64,000 nucleotides of DNA, from contig OX328123.1 of assembly GCA_946811695.1 (NCBI GenBank), forward strand, positions 36,734,660-36,798,659, read 5' to 3'. The notes under the pieces were generated by a model. It searched no databases. It worked only from the letters and a program-made list of their open reading frames with translations, and had not been told where the DNA came from. The position numbers and the translations under genes were made by a program. Positions within the stretch are counted from its first letter, which is position 1; each line of letters starts with the position of its first letter. This document shows positions 10,027 through 19,811 of the stretch, piece after piece. This stretch comes from Gonocerus acuteangulatus (Eukaryota; Arthropoda; Insecta; Hemiptera; Coreidae).

Positions 10027-10150
10027 GAAGAATAATGCCCAAGCTGACCTTGTTCCTTCTGAAGTAGTGAAGGAAAAGTGGCCACTTCTTGTATGCGAGT
10101 TCTATGCTGAAAGGAGATCATGGATAGGATCTGATGAAATTGTAGACTGA
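10027..10150 (+). CDS. HP1-like protein, last exon: second half of chromo shadow domain
   Basis: It is spliced from 1254 (phase 2, completing Trp). It encodes KNNAQADLVPSEVV, then LLVCEFYAERRSW, and stops at TGA 10148-10150. The family pattern is KNSDEADLVPAKEAN, then VVISFYEERLTWH. The conserved FYxER..W end, which helps form the pocket for PxVxL partners, is retained. The C-terminal tail is short (IGSDEIVD). Both splice sites follow GT/AG. The gene is in the class that maintains heterochromatin and silences the kind of repeats surrounding it. It could be a paralogue; the chromodomain exon is needed to decide which. Confidence 0.87.
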
Positions 10151-10930
10151 TATGTTTTTGTATTATTTATTTTTAATTTTCACTCTTCTAAAATATTTCC
10201 GCATATTTTATTTTTTTTAATGATAAAATATATTCTATAGTAGTAGGCGCTTCCTTCCTTAGAACCATCATAGCACTATGAAAAATAGGCAAGGCTGCGA
10301 TGAAAACGCTTCCTTGAGCACCTATTTTTTCTTATTAAACGTCTATTAAAAGAGAGTTTCCTCTCTAAGCAATGGAAGTCTGAAACTCCCTTGGAAAACC
10401 AAAAAAACCTCCAAAAAATTTCAGACATTCTCTTGCATCAAACTGTTTCTAATTATGAAATAATTTTATTTCAAGTTCTTAATAATTTTTCAATCCAATG
10501 CATTAGCAATTAAAATTGAAAAGAATTGTACTGTATTTACTGTTTATTTCTGTAATATTATAATCCATTTTGGAAATAAGGAGTAAGGCCAACACAATTT
10601 CCGGTATTTGAATGTTGAGCTATTGTGTATTTTTAGAAAGTTACTTAAAAAAAACTCTGGTTTATAAAGTGTTTTCAGGCTATCTCTGATATTAGAATTT
10701 TTGTTGGCCAACATATGTTTCTTTGAGCAAGAGTGGAGGGGGGGGCTATTGAAGATTAATTTAAAATACAATAGTTATATTACACCCAAGCTTGAAAAAT
10801 ATCTAGGAATCTCAATTTATGTTCCATGGATCATTTTTTTTAATCAATTTTAGTTTCAACATCATTTTAGAAGAGTTAACTTAAAATATAAAGCACCTAT
10901 GTCGTTTCATTATTTAAATATATATATATA
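10151..10930 (+). other. 3' flank/UTR of the HP1-like gene and unassigned DNA
   Basis: AT-rich sequence, no clear AATAAA close to the stop. An AATGATAAAATATA stretch near 10219 could be a weak processing region. No coding frame supported. Confidence 0.4.
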
Positions 10931-11887
10931 CAGGGTGTTCAAAACTAAATTGACACCCCCTTTTTTTCCACAATTTTTGAAATTTAAAAACAAAACTTGG
11001 TGGGTCTTAACCTGGTCGAATATGCATTCGTTGGACCTAATGCACGACCCATCAACTTTCTCCAGTTCTTCTCCAGAGACCTTAACTCTGGAATCTCCAA
11101 TGGAAAGGGGTTATTTTTATGACAGATTATTGTAGAGAATTGAATTTTATGTCTATATTATATCTGTCATTTTTTTGCTAAATCGCACCAATGAGTAACA
11201 AATTGCCCAAAACCGAAAAAACCCTTGTTTTTCGACACTTTTCTGCCAATATCGTAGAAAATATGCCCTTAATGAAAAAATTAGTCAATATAAACGTTGT
11301 AGAGGATTAAATTTGCTTCCCAAAAAGTACCTTGAAATGCCTAAAATGTTAATAGGAATGGAGAAAAATACACTTTTGTTTTCAGAAAAGTGTATTATCA
11401 ATGTGATCTACGCTTGATTAAAACGTACTTTTCTGAAAACAAAAGTGTATTTTGCTCCATTCCTATTAACATTTTAGGCATTTCAAGGTACTTTTTGGGA
11501 AGAAAATTTAATCCTCTACAACGTTTATATTGACTAATTTTTTCATTAAGGGCATATTTTCTACGATATTGGCAGAAAAGTGTCGAAAAACAAGGGTTTT
11601 TTCGGTTTTGGGCAATTTGTTACTCATTGGTGCGATTTAGCAAAAAAATGACAGATATAATATAGACATAAAATTCAATTCTCTACAATAATCTGTCATA
11701 AAAATAACCCCTTTCCATTGGAGATTCCAGAGTTAAGGTCTCTGGAGAAGAACTGGAGAAAGTTGATGGGTCGTGCATTAGGTCCAACGAATGTATATTC
11801 GACCAGGTTAAGACCCACCAAGTTTCGTTTTTAAATTTCAAAAATTGTGGAAAAAAGGGGGGTGTCAATCGAGTTTTGAACACCCTG
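10931..11887. mobile_element. Foldback DNA element with 461-bp arms and a 35-bp loop
   Basis: It begins CAGGGTGTTCAAAAC and ends with the complement, GTTTTGAACACCCTG, flanked by TA on both sides. The left arm (10931-11391) and right arm (11427-11887) are nearly identical inverted copies; I noticed only about seven mismatches. The loop is 11392-11426. Terminal CAGGGTG with TA duplication suggests a Tc1/mariner-type MITE. Frames read from the arms are the same sequence seen twice and are not taken as genes. Confidence 0.9.

Positions 11888-11972
<85 letters not shown>
11888..11972 (+). repeat. (TA)n microsatellite next to the foldback element
   Basis: About 80 bases of TA. A shorter TA tract lies on the left side (10918-10930), so the element probably inserted in a TA array. 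Confidence 0.9.
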
Positions 11973-11974
<2 letters not shown>

Positions 11975-13196
11975 TATAATGGTTATCATCTGTGAAGATC
12001 TTTAGTATGAAGGCCATACTTATGCATTCCCAGCCTATATTTAGGAGAAGGCCCTATATACTAGAGGTTTCCTTGGACGCAAGTCTGGCCAATTATGTTT
12101 CACTCGGAACAGTTATCCACTTGACCTTTAATAACTTAGTGGATATTTAATATGCATTTTTCTTAATAGAATATTTGTGTTTGTTTATCTTCATTTTGCC
12201 TCTTTAACTATAATTTCCAATTATTATAATTATTAGATCTTAAATTTGGACATTTCTTCACATTGCAATGAAAAGGAAACAGTTCATATTTGATTTTGTA
12301 AATGAAATGAATGTTCCCCTATTTTTCCAATATATGGATAAGTGATTTGTTGTTGTATATAAGTATTGGAGTTAGTATTATTGAATGAATAATAATGTGT
12401 ATTTTCTTAATTAAAATGTATACTGTTGACTCTAATGTTCTATATTTTTATAGATTTTACTGAAATTTGAAAAGAAGAAAATATGTGGTTATCTAGATTG
12501 GAATTAAAAAAAAATGTTGATAGCGTGTGTAATGTTTATTACATAATTTATTAAAACCTTTTTTAGAAAGTTCCAGGCCTCTCTCAAAACAGTTTGCCTA
12601 TGAAAGTTATGATATCATAGTATTGGGCCAAGTTTTAGGCACTTAATACCTTGTCAAGGCAATACCGTCAGCCGGGGTGACTATTGTTCATGGGGTGAGA
12701 ATTGTCAAAAGCTAGAAATTTTCAAATTTGGCAGTAAAATTTTCCCTGTAGATTTTTTTTGGGTGTTTTGGTACCTAAAATGTAGCCTAAATATTTATGG
12801 ACAAACCTCCATAGGGTTAATTATTTTTTTCTTCAATTTTCAAAAAGAAAAAAAATTGTGAACATTTCACAGTTTTGTGAAACTTTTGGTATGTGGAAAA
12901 CTTCCTACCCAGAACCTCTTAGTTTGGTCTGACAGGTCTTCCTGTTCATTTGGGTGCTCGGCAGACACCTCACGCAGTAGCAGGTAAGCCTAGATTGTAT
13001 ATTTTGATGTTTACATAGAAGTTATAACATTTTACCCAAACCCTTGTCATTTTGGAGTCACTTTTAGGGTGACAATTGTCACAACTTTGAGGTGACACTG
13101 TATTCTCTTCAAATGTTTACCACCTACCTCTACCCACATTATGTATAATATTATATATATAATATATTATATATATTATATATATATATATATATA
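11973..13196. other. Unassigned DNA with one arm of a distant inverted repeat
   Basis: About 105 bp at 12566-12670 (with 'gcctatgaaagttatgat') returns inverted at 14298-14398. A segment starting 'ccgtcagccggggtgac' (12667) resembles a MITE terminus, but no partner end is seen. TA tracts occur at 13150-13196. No gene supported. Confidence 0.45.
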
Positions 13197-13341
13197 TACA
13201 TACAAATTTGAACCACCTATATTTTTGTGATCTATGGGGTCTGAAACAAGAAAGTTTCTAGTCGGCACTTCCAGATTACGCCATAAGGCCAACCTCAAAA
13301 GCGGGTTCTCCCTATGGAGATAGGGAGTAACCACGCTAAAA
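13197..13341 (+). mobile_element. F1-b: 3' terminal block of an F1-like element
   Basis: After a (TA)n tract it has the F1 3' block (AAATTTGAACCACC, CTAGTCGGCACTTCC). It ends in the hairpin GTTCTCCCTATGGAGATAGG-GAGTAAC and ACGCTAAAA at 13341. The hairpin variant matches F1-c rather than the other copies, so the two form a subfamily. The 5' part was not found. Confidence 0.7.
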
Positions 13342-13382
13342 CTGTGCAAGTTGGAAATGGACAAATAAGTGAAAGGGTATTA

Positions 13383-14295
13383 CAGTGAAACCTCCCTTAA
13401 CGGACACCTCTATTAACGGACGTTTCCTCGCAGTCCCGAATTTTTCTATAGGTAAAATAAACCTCTATATTGCGGACACCTCTGTACAAAGGACACGGAC
13501 AGAAAAATCTGATTTTTTACCTCCTTACTACGGACAATTACAGCTAATGTTATTTATAGAAGCGTTCCCATCGGTGTAGGTTTCCAGAAAAATCCGTTAA
13601 CAATAACAAACTCTTTGTAAGAATAAGATATATATAGAGAATAGTGACTAGTGATATCTTCCTAGGTATTTCACAATAGGAACCCCTTCCTTTTCAGCAG
13701 AAGCATATGATTTTCCCGCTGGCAGATTACTGTTGTTTTGCCTATGCGGTATCACGGTTCCGGGAATATTTCATAAGTCTGTTCGGTTCACATTCCTTCC
13801 TCACTTTTCATTTGGGTTTTAGCTCTTGTTGAGTAAATATCGTGCTTTGTCTTCAATATGTCTAATCGTAAATCTCTGACACTTAAAGAAAAAATTGACA
13901 TGATAACATTTTACAATCGCGAAAAATGTGGTGTGCGTAAAGTTGCCGAGTTTTTAAATAGGGAAACACAAGCAGCAGAAATATTGAAAAAGAAAGATGA
14001 AATTTTGAAGAAACGGATGGAAAATTGTGACAAAAATGTTTTCCGAGAACTAAGAACTTCTTTATGCTTTAAACTTTTTAGAATAAAAACTTTTTTTAAG
14101 TTTATACTTATTGAACTTCTTTCTATATACTTAAAAAAAAAACTTGTTATGGGTAATTATTAAATGGTTAGTTAAAACATGAATTAAAAATTCGGTAGGT
14201 ATCCATCTCGACCAACCCCTCTGTATAGCGGACACCACTGTATAGTGGACAACTTTGGTTCTCCCAGAGGTGTCCGCTATAGGGAGGTTTCACTG
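13383..14295 (+). mobile_element. pogo/Tigger-type DNA transposon relic
   Basis: The terminal repeats are CAGTGAAACCTCCCT at 13383 and the complement AGGGAGGTTTCACTG ending at 14295, with TA duplications outside. Both ends share the 'GGACACCTCT' sub-terminal stretch. It is 913 bp long and keeps only the start of a transposase (13858), so it cannot move on its own. Confidence 0.88.
13858..14163 (+). pseudogene. N-terminal CENP-B/psq-type HTH of a pogo-like transposase, truncated
   Basis: It starts at ATG and reads SLTLKEKIDMITFYNREK, then VRKVAEFLN. This is the helix-turn-helix opening of Tigger/pogo transposases and CENP-B, which binds the element ends. It degrades after about residue 55; the second DNA-binding domain and the DDE catalytic domain are missing. 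It is flanked closely by the element's own terminal repeats. Confidence 0.75.
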
Positions 14296-14548
14296 TATTA
14301 GGTTCTTGACAATGTATTAAGTGCCTAAAACTTGGCCCAATACTTTGTTATCATAACTTTCATAGGCAAACTGTTTTGGGAGGAGCCTTGAACTTGTCCT
14401 CTTTTTTCCGTTATTAGCGCGGTTACTCCCTACCTCCATAGGGAGAACCCGCTTATGAGGTTGACCTCACGGCGCAATCCGGAAGTGCCAACTAGAAACT
14501 TTCTCGTTTCAGACCCCATAGATCACGAAAATATAGGTGGTTCAGATT

Positions 14549-14587
<39 letters not shown>

Positions 14588-14591
<4 letters not shown>

Positions 14592-16132
14592 GAAGGTGTT
14601 GTACCTTTGACCACTTTGCACAATTTAATTTTTTTTAGCTTGAATATTAAGGCTAAATTCATTTTTTTTATTTCATTGTAATTAGTATTCTATTGTTTAT
14701 CATATTTAATTTTTTCAAGGTTCTAACTTTACATTTAACATTTTTTATTAATTTTTAAAAAAATAATCGTACAGTGGTCAAAGGTACAACATGTAGTTGT
14801 ACCTTTGACCATGGTAAAAAACAACACAGCAGTGCAGAAAAAAAAATTGTATTGAGTAATATTATAATTAATTGTAAGTTTAATAAATACAGGACATGGA
14901 TGTAAGCATAATAAAAAGCTATTATTGATATTATGTTATGCTTAATATGCTAAAAAATCCAGTCCAATCGATAAACGTTTTAACTGTTAAGCAGATCCAC
15001 TAGCAATAGTAGGGTATGGGAGTTTAGCCACAATTTCTTCAATATCAATATTATACAAATTTTCATCTTCTCTCGTAAACTTGTCACTTAAAGTTTGTTT
15101 TTTCAAACATTGGACATTTAATACCACAGATCTCTGCGACTAAATATGTAATAGTCTTTTTACTTTTATTTTTAACAAGTATAAAATTTCCTTTTCCCAA
15201 ATCATATTTTTCAAATTGTTGCTGGTTATCGACTTAACTCACGACATTTATCAGACAGATCAACGTCACTTTCCCCTGAAGAAATTTCCGTGTCAGTATC
15301 AGAATCTGAAATGTCATTAGAATCATTTTCTTTTTATTTACCACTTTTTAAGGAAGGGGTTTATTTGCATGTGATGTCTTACGATTAGGGGGGTGCTTTC
15401 GGTTTTTTATTTTTCACCTTCAATAATTAGCTTTTCAGGAATATCTGCCAGGATACGAGGTTTCCCTTTAGGCCGGCCCCTATTTGACATTTTCCTTGCC
15501 TCCGCTTTTCGGCAAGGTATTACAACTTCAAGTGGAACGATAAGGGGTGATAGGTTCGAACTGCTAAACTGAGGATTAATAAAGTCGGTTTGAACTTATT
15601 TAATTTATTATTTTTTAAATTATTTGAACAATTGAAGAAACCAATATTAATTTTTAAAAAAAAAAAATTTGTAGCAGAAGAACATAAAAGTTGAATTCTG
15701 TAAAAATTACTCAGGTGACTTTGACCTGGTCAAAGGTACAACAACTAGTCATGGTCAGAGGTACAACACCCTGGTAGTGTAAATTAAAATGCATGCTAAA
15801 AATTTTAGGGTTAAGATAAATCAATTTCAAAAGCTACACCATGTTTCTTATTGTAATAGCTACTTTGTCAAATGATTTCCATCTAAAAAGGCTTAATACA
15901 AAAAATATTATGAGGCAAAACGTCATCAATAAATAACTTACATTTTTATTATAGAAATGGATAAGTATTTTTTTCAAGAATCCTCTTTGACTTGAATAAT
16001 CCAAAGTAGGTTACACAAGCCCTCTAGTGAAGGAGCTAAACACTAATTACTCCAAAATGTATAAAATGTTGCTACGTGCCGCGACAGCCTCGGTGGTCAA
16101 AGGTACAATATGGTCAGAGGTACAACACCTTC

Positions 16133-16136
<4 letters not shown>
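14588..16136 (-). mobile_element. TA-target DNA transposon with AGGGGAAGGTGTTGTACC ends
   Basis: The left end AGGGGAAGGTGTTGTACC and right end GGTACAACACCTTCCCCT are inverted. Both carry additional copies of the GTACCTTTGACC motif just inside (also at about 14799, 15732 and 16092). It lies within (TA)n, so the duplication is probably TA. It contains a degenerate minus-strand transposase tail. Confidence 0.85.
15000..15500 (-). pseudogene. Degenerate C-terminal piece of a transposase
   Basis: On the minus strand a short frame begins MSNRGRPKGKPRILADIPEK. Further on are an acidic Ser/Asp stretch (SDSDTDTEISSGESD) and a GKGNFILVKN segment, each interrupted by stops or frame changes. This order (basic, acidic serine-rich, then a small C-terminal domain) is seen at the end of several insect pogo-type transposases; the assignment is an inference. 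The catalytic part is absent. Confidence 0.35.
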
Positions 16137-16196
<60 letters not shown>

Positions 16197-17345
16197 TCGT
16201 AACGCTTACGTTTTTGAGTTCATATGCTTGGAGGTACTTGTTTTATAGGTTTCTTAACATGAAGGAAAATGAATGAAACCATTTTTAAGGTGATATCTAT
16301 AATCATTTTAGAGAAAAGTGGAATAAATGTTTTTGTGAGTCATTATTTTTTTGTGAGTACTTAAAATCGCGGGATTCAATTGAAATATTTTCTACATCTT
16401 GGAAATTAATCCCTACTAATATGTTTAAATTTTGGTTATATTTGGAGTTAAGGAAGTATGCGAAAAAATTATTTTATTAATAGACATGAAAAGTTTTCCG
16501 ATCTTCATACATTGTTCGTAAATATCTCGATAACGGTTGGGAAATCGTGGTAAGTGGAAGGTGACCATTCGAATGCTTACTAAATTCTCTACAAAAAATT
16601 TTCTGAAGCAATATTCGATAGGGCAACGTCTATCAGAGATATAAGCACTTAAAAATTAAAAAGTTTTTGTTTTGTTGTTTTGAAAGGGTGTTTCTCTTTG
16701 TTTATCTCACTTTTTAATTGGCTCTTTGTTTATCTCACTTTTTAATTGGCTCTTTTTTGTTATTTAAATAGTATTTACCAGTAACATTAATATTGTAGTA
16801 AAATAAGCTCAGAAACGGTGAAAAATATTGCTAATGCGTTTGGAGTGGCTGTGGTAATCAAGATGGCTGTGGCTAATCATGATGACCTATGCATAGTTTG
16901 TTTTGAATTCTCCTACCTATATAGCCTTCCTCATAGCCTCCAACTGAAGTTATCCTTATTTCTTATTTTATAGAAAGATTTAACCCACGACAGAATGGAA
17001 TTTTATTTGAAGCGCATATTTACAGTTGATTATAACAGTAAAACGAATTTGCTGGCCAAACAAGATACTTAAAATGAAAACGAATTTTTGGTTGTTTAGA
17101 ATAGAGCCTTCTCAGCAGTAGTCGAAGGGTAAGTACTTTTTCAGTACATAATTGTATTGACTTATTCAGCCTTCCTCAAGAATGAGGATTAAGAATTATC
17201 CGCTTCTGTGTAAGTTGCCTAATGTCAGTTTCCTGTGGTTTGTGATGCTAATCTATTCCATTTCTTCGAGATGTACATAACCGCGCTAAGATGACGCAGT
17301 TCCTGCGAGTCGGACTTTTGATATTTTAGGGGGGGATCAATACTT

Positions 17346-17494
17346 TTAGCGCGGTTCCTCCTTCCCTTCATAGGGAGGAACCCCGCTTATAAGGTTGATC
17401 TCATGAAACAATCCGAAAGTGCCGACTAGAAAATTTCACGTTTCAGAACCCCTAGAGACCGAAAATAACGGTGGTTAAAATTTGTATATATATG

Positions 17495-17539
<45 letters not shown>

Positions 17540-18180
17540 CTGTACAAAAATTTGTCGTCCAATTTGAAAGGTCAAGTTCGTTAACCAGCAAAATCCGCCC
17601 ACTGGAAGATGGCGTTTGGGGCGAAATTCGCGCAAATAAAAATCGTAACGCTTACGTTTTTGAGTTCATATGCTTGTAAGTACTCGTTTTATAGGCTTCT
17701 TGGGCTAGTAAAACGAATGAAACCATTTTTAAGGCGATAGCTTTAACCGTTTCCGGAAAAATCCGAAAAATAGTTGTTAAATCAAGTTTTTGGTTTGGTT
17801 ACTTAGAATCATGGGATTCGGTTAAAATATTTTCTGCATGTTTAAATTCCATACATACAAAGATGTGTAAATTTTGGTTACGTTTGGAGGTTATGAAGAA
17901 TTAGAATAAAATATTTTATTAAGAGACATGAAGAGTTTTGGGAACTTCGCATATTTTCCTTAATATCTCGAAAACAGTTGGGAAATCGTCATAAGTGGAT
18001 GGAAACTATTCAAAAGCTTACTAAATTCTCTATAATTAATATTCTGAGAAAAAGTTCGATTAGTCTATGTCAATCGAAGAAAACGGTGATGAAAACTTTG
18101 AATGTGTTCTTTTGAACGGTTTTTCGTAGTTGTTAAGCTCACTTTTTAATTGTTTCTTTTAAATTGTATTTATTTGATAA
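17346..18180 (-). mobile_element. F1-d: Helentron-like element, minus strand, 5' end missing
   Basis: The 3' end TTAGCGCGGTTCCTCC starts at 17346, only about 30 bp from the 5' end of F1-c, so the two lie head-to-tail. The 3' block, (TA)n (17491-17534), the 'gcgtttggggcgaaattcgc' block and one internal unit follow. Similarity fades near 18180, before any 5' terminus. Confidence 0.75.
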
Positions 18181-18498
18181 AACATTTAGAAATTATAAAC
18201 ATTTTGATAGTTTTGAATACATTGGACAATGAAATAAACATTTCATGTCTGTAGCAGTGGAGCCTGGCCAAGCCAGGCTCTAGGGTGTTCTCTAGGATAC
18301 GCTGCTGGCCCTTTGTCACCGGTCCGTCTAGGTCATTCCATCGGGTTTTAGGTGATATCATCCAGAATAGGTTTTTTTAGGTTCTTCCAAATTTGCATGA
18401 ATGATACTACAAGACGCGAATCATATAAAAAATCGATCTTTATCATGTTTAGGAGAAAGGAATAAAAAGTGAACATTTACTTGTAATAGCAAAAAAAG
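18181..18498. other. Unassigned DNA between two F1 copies
   Basis: Contains a block with GAGCCTGGCCAAGCCAGGCTC (18251-18271), a perfect inverted repeat around CA. No gene seen. It could be the decayed 5' part of F1-d. Confidence 0.4.
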
Positions 18499-18603
18499 TC
18501 CGACTCGCAGGAACTGCATCATCTTAGCGCGGTTCCGTTCATATCCCTAGTGTCATTTGAAAAGCTTAGAAAAGAAATAAACTTATTTTTTTATATATAG
18601 CTC

Positions 18604-18819
18604 GTGAAAATTGTCGAAATCCTCTCGAACATCTCGAATAAAAGTGATATTAAGGCGTCAGGGACACCGACAGTAGTTAACTTATTCACAGAAGCGGAAA
18701 TTACACAATCCGGCTCTCTTTCTAAAGCAAAGCTCTATAAATCAATACAAAATATGCCTAATAAAGCCTTTCTAGTGGATACAGAAGGATCAAGAAGAAG
18801 TTCAAGAAAGATTGAGTAG
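18604..18819 (+). other. Open frame of unknown origin inside F1-e (possible captured exon)
   Basis: It follows an acceptor-like 'ttttttatatatag' at 18600. It reads KIVEILSNISNKSDIK, then FTEAEITQSGSLSK, and ends ...SRKIE-stop. Codon use is less AT-driven than the surroundings. The downstream DNA carries three or so imperfect repeats of 'aatatgccgaataaagcc', the first inside the frame, with another at about 36440 across the Gypsy A insertion. I do not recognise the product. It may be a chance frame or a gene piece picked up by the element. Confidence 0.25.
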
Positions 18820-19235
18820 AATACCTTGCCTAATATAGCCTATATAGAATAATATGCCGAATAAAGCCTATCTAGTAGATACAGAAGGACAAATAACAAG
18901 TCTTGACGAATAAAAAGTCAAAATATAGAATAATATACCTAATTAAGTCTACGGAGTAGATACAAATGGACCAAAAACAAGTCTTGAGGAATCTTGTTTT
19001 TTTTTTCTAATTAAATACTTTTTATCAATATTTTGTATATAACCTGTGTTGAAAACTATTGATTGCTAATTTATGAATCGGGTTACAACTAAGTAGTCTT
19101 TATGAATATTTAGTATATAACCTATGTTTGGAACTGTGTTATTTCAGAATCTAGTATAGTTTAAGAAATTTTGGGGAATGAAATCATAAGGTTGCTCTCC
19201 GTAACCTGGCTGGGCTTTGTATTTGTGTCGGCAGA

Positions 19236-19365
19236 TCTAATGGTTGGCTTGTCTTACATACATCAGATAGAACTAACCTGGTTAACAGGTGGTTCTAAAG
19301 GTTAATAGAATTGCATATGATAAATAAATATATTCATTATGGTGCTAAAGCTTGTACTTATTACA
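19236..19365 (+). repeat. Gypsy A 5' LTR
   Basis: 130 bp, ending TTATTACA. The start TCTAATGG corresponds to TGTAACGG of the 3' copy, so the canonical TG has mutated. It is longer than the 3' LTR by an 11-bp 'catacatcaga'-type segment. Confidence 0.8.
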
Positions 19366-19390
19366 TGGTGGCAGCGGTAAATTAAAAAAA

Positions 19391-19811
19391 ATGAATCCAA
19401 TTGAAGAAATTACAACAGCTTTTTTGGAAGCTTTGAAGTCTTCAAGAAACGAAGGAACTACTGGCTTTGAAGTTAAGCCTCCTGAAGAATTTAACTTCCA
19501 AGATTCTTCGAAATGGACGCTTTGGATACGAAGGTTTGAATTTTATAGGTCAGCAAGCGATCTCAGTAACAAAGGTGAATGCCAACAAATTAATTTTTTG
19601 ACTTATTCTTTGGGTTTGGAGGGAGATGAATTTCTAACCTCTATTGGTTTACCTCCGGATAAAAGAAACACTTACGCCCAGGTGAAGAAACATATTGTCG
19701 ATCATTTCAGGTTAAGAAAAAACTTATTTTACGAACGTTCAAAATTTCTTTTGAGAACACAGGCACCGACTGAACAGATAGACAATTATATACAGGACTT
19801 ATACAAATTAG
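19391..19811 (+). pseudogene. Gypsy A gag, first part
   Basis: ATG at 19391, shortly after the primer-site region. It encodes 'PPEEFNFQDSSKWTLWIRRF' and a capsid-like helical segment (NLFYERSKFLLRTQ), as in Gypsy gag proteins that start with 'F...W..W...F..Y'. The frame is cut at 19811 by MITE-A and resumes at 21094 after one copy of the target duplication is discounted. Confidence 0.8.

Larger units (their letters stand above)
14414..17314 (-). mobile_element. F1-c: Helentron-like element, minus strand, split by a DNA transposon
   Basis: Its 3' end (TTAGCGCGGTTACTCC on +) is at 14414. Its 5' end (complement of TCCGACTCGCAGGAACTGC) is at 17314. The internal (TA)n is split by the transposon at 14588-16136, which leaves TA tracts on both sides. 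Removing it gives a copy of about 1350 bp, similar in order to F1-g. Confidence 0.8.

Noticed and set aside
10899..11883. Two near-identical frames read from the foldback element
   Set aside because: They are the same arm read twice because of the inverted repeat. They resemble no protein and have no start context.
13858..14163. Domesticated CENP-B-like host gene
   Set aside because: The frame is enclosed by pogo terminal repeats and loses similarity after about 55 residues, so a truncated transposase is the simpler reading.
14414..17314. Rep/helicase or other rolling-circle enzyme in F1/F2/F3 copies
   Set aside because: I looked for long frames with helicase or Rep motifs and found none; all copies appear non-autonomous.
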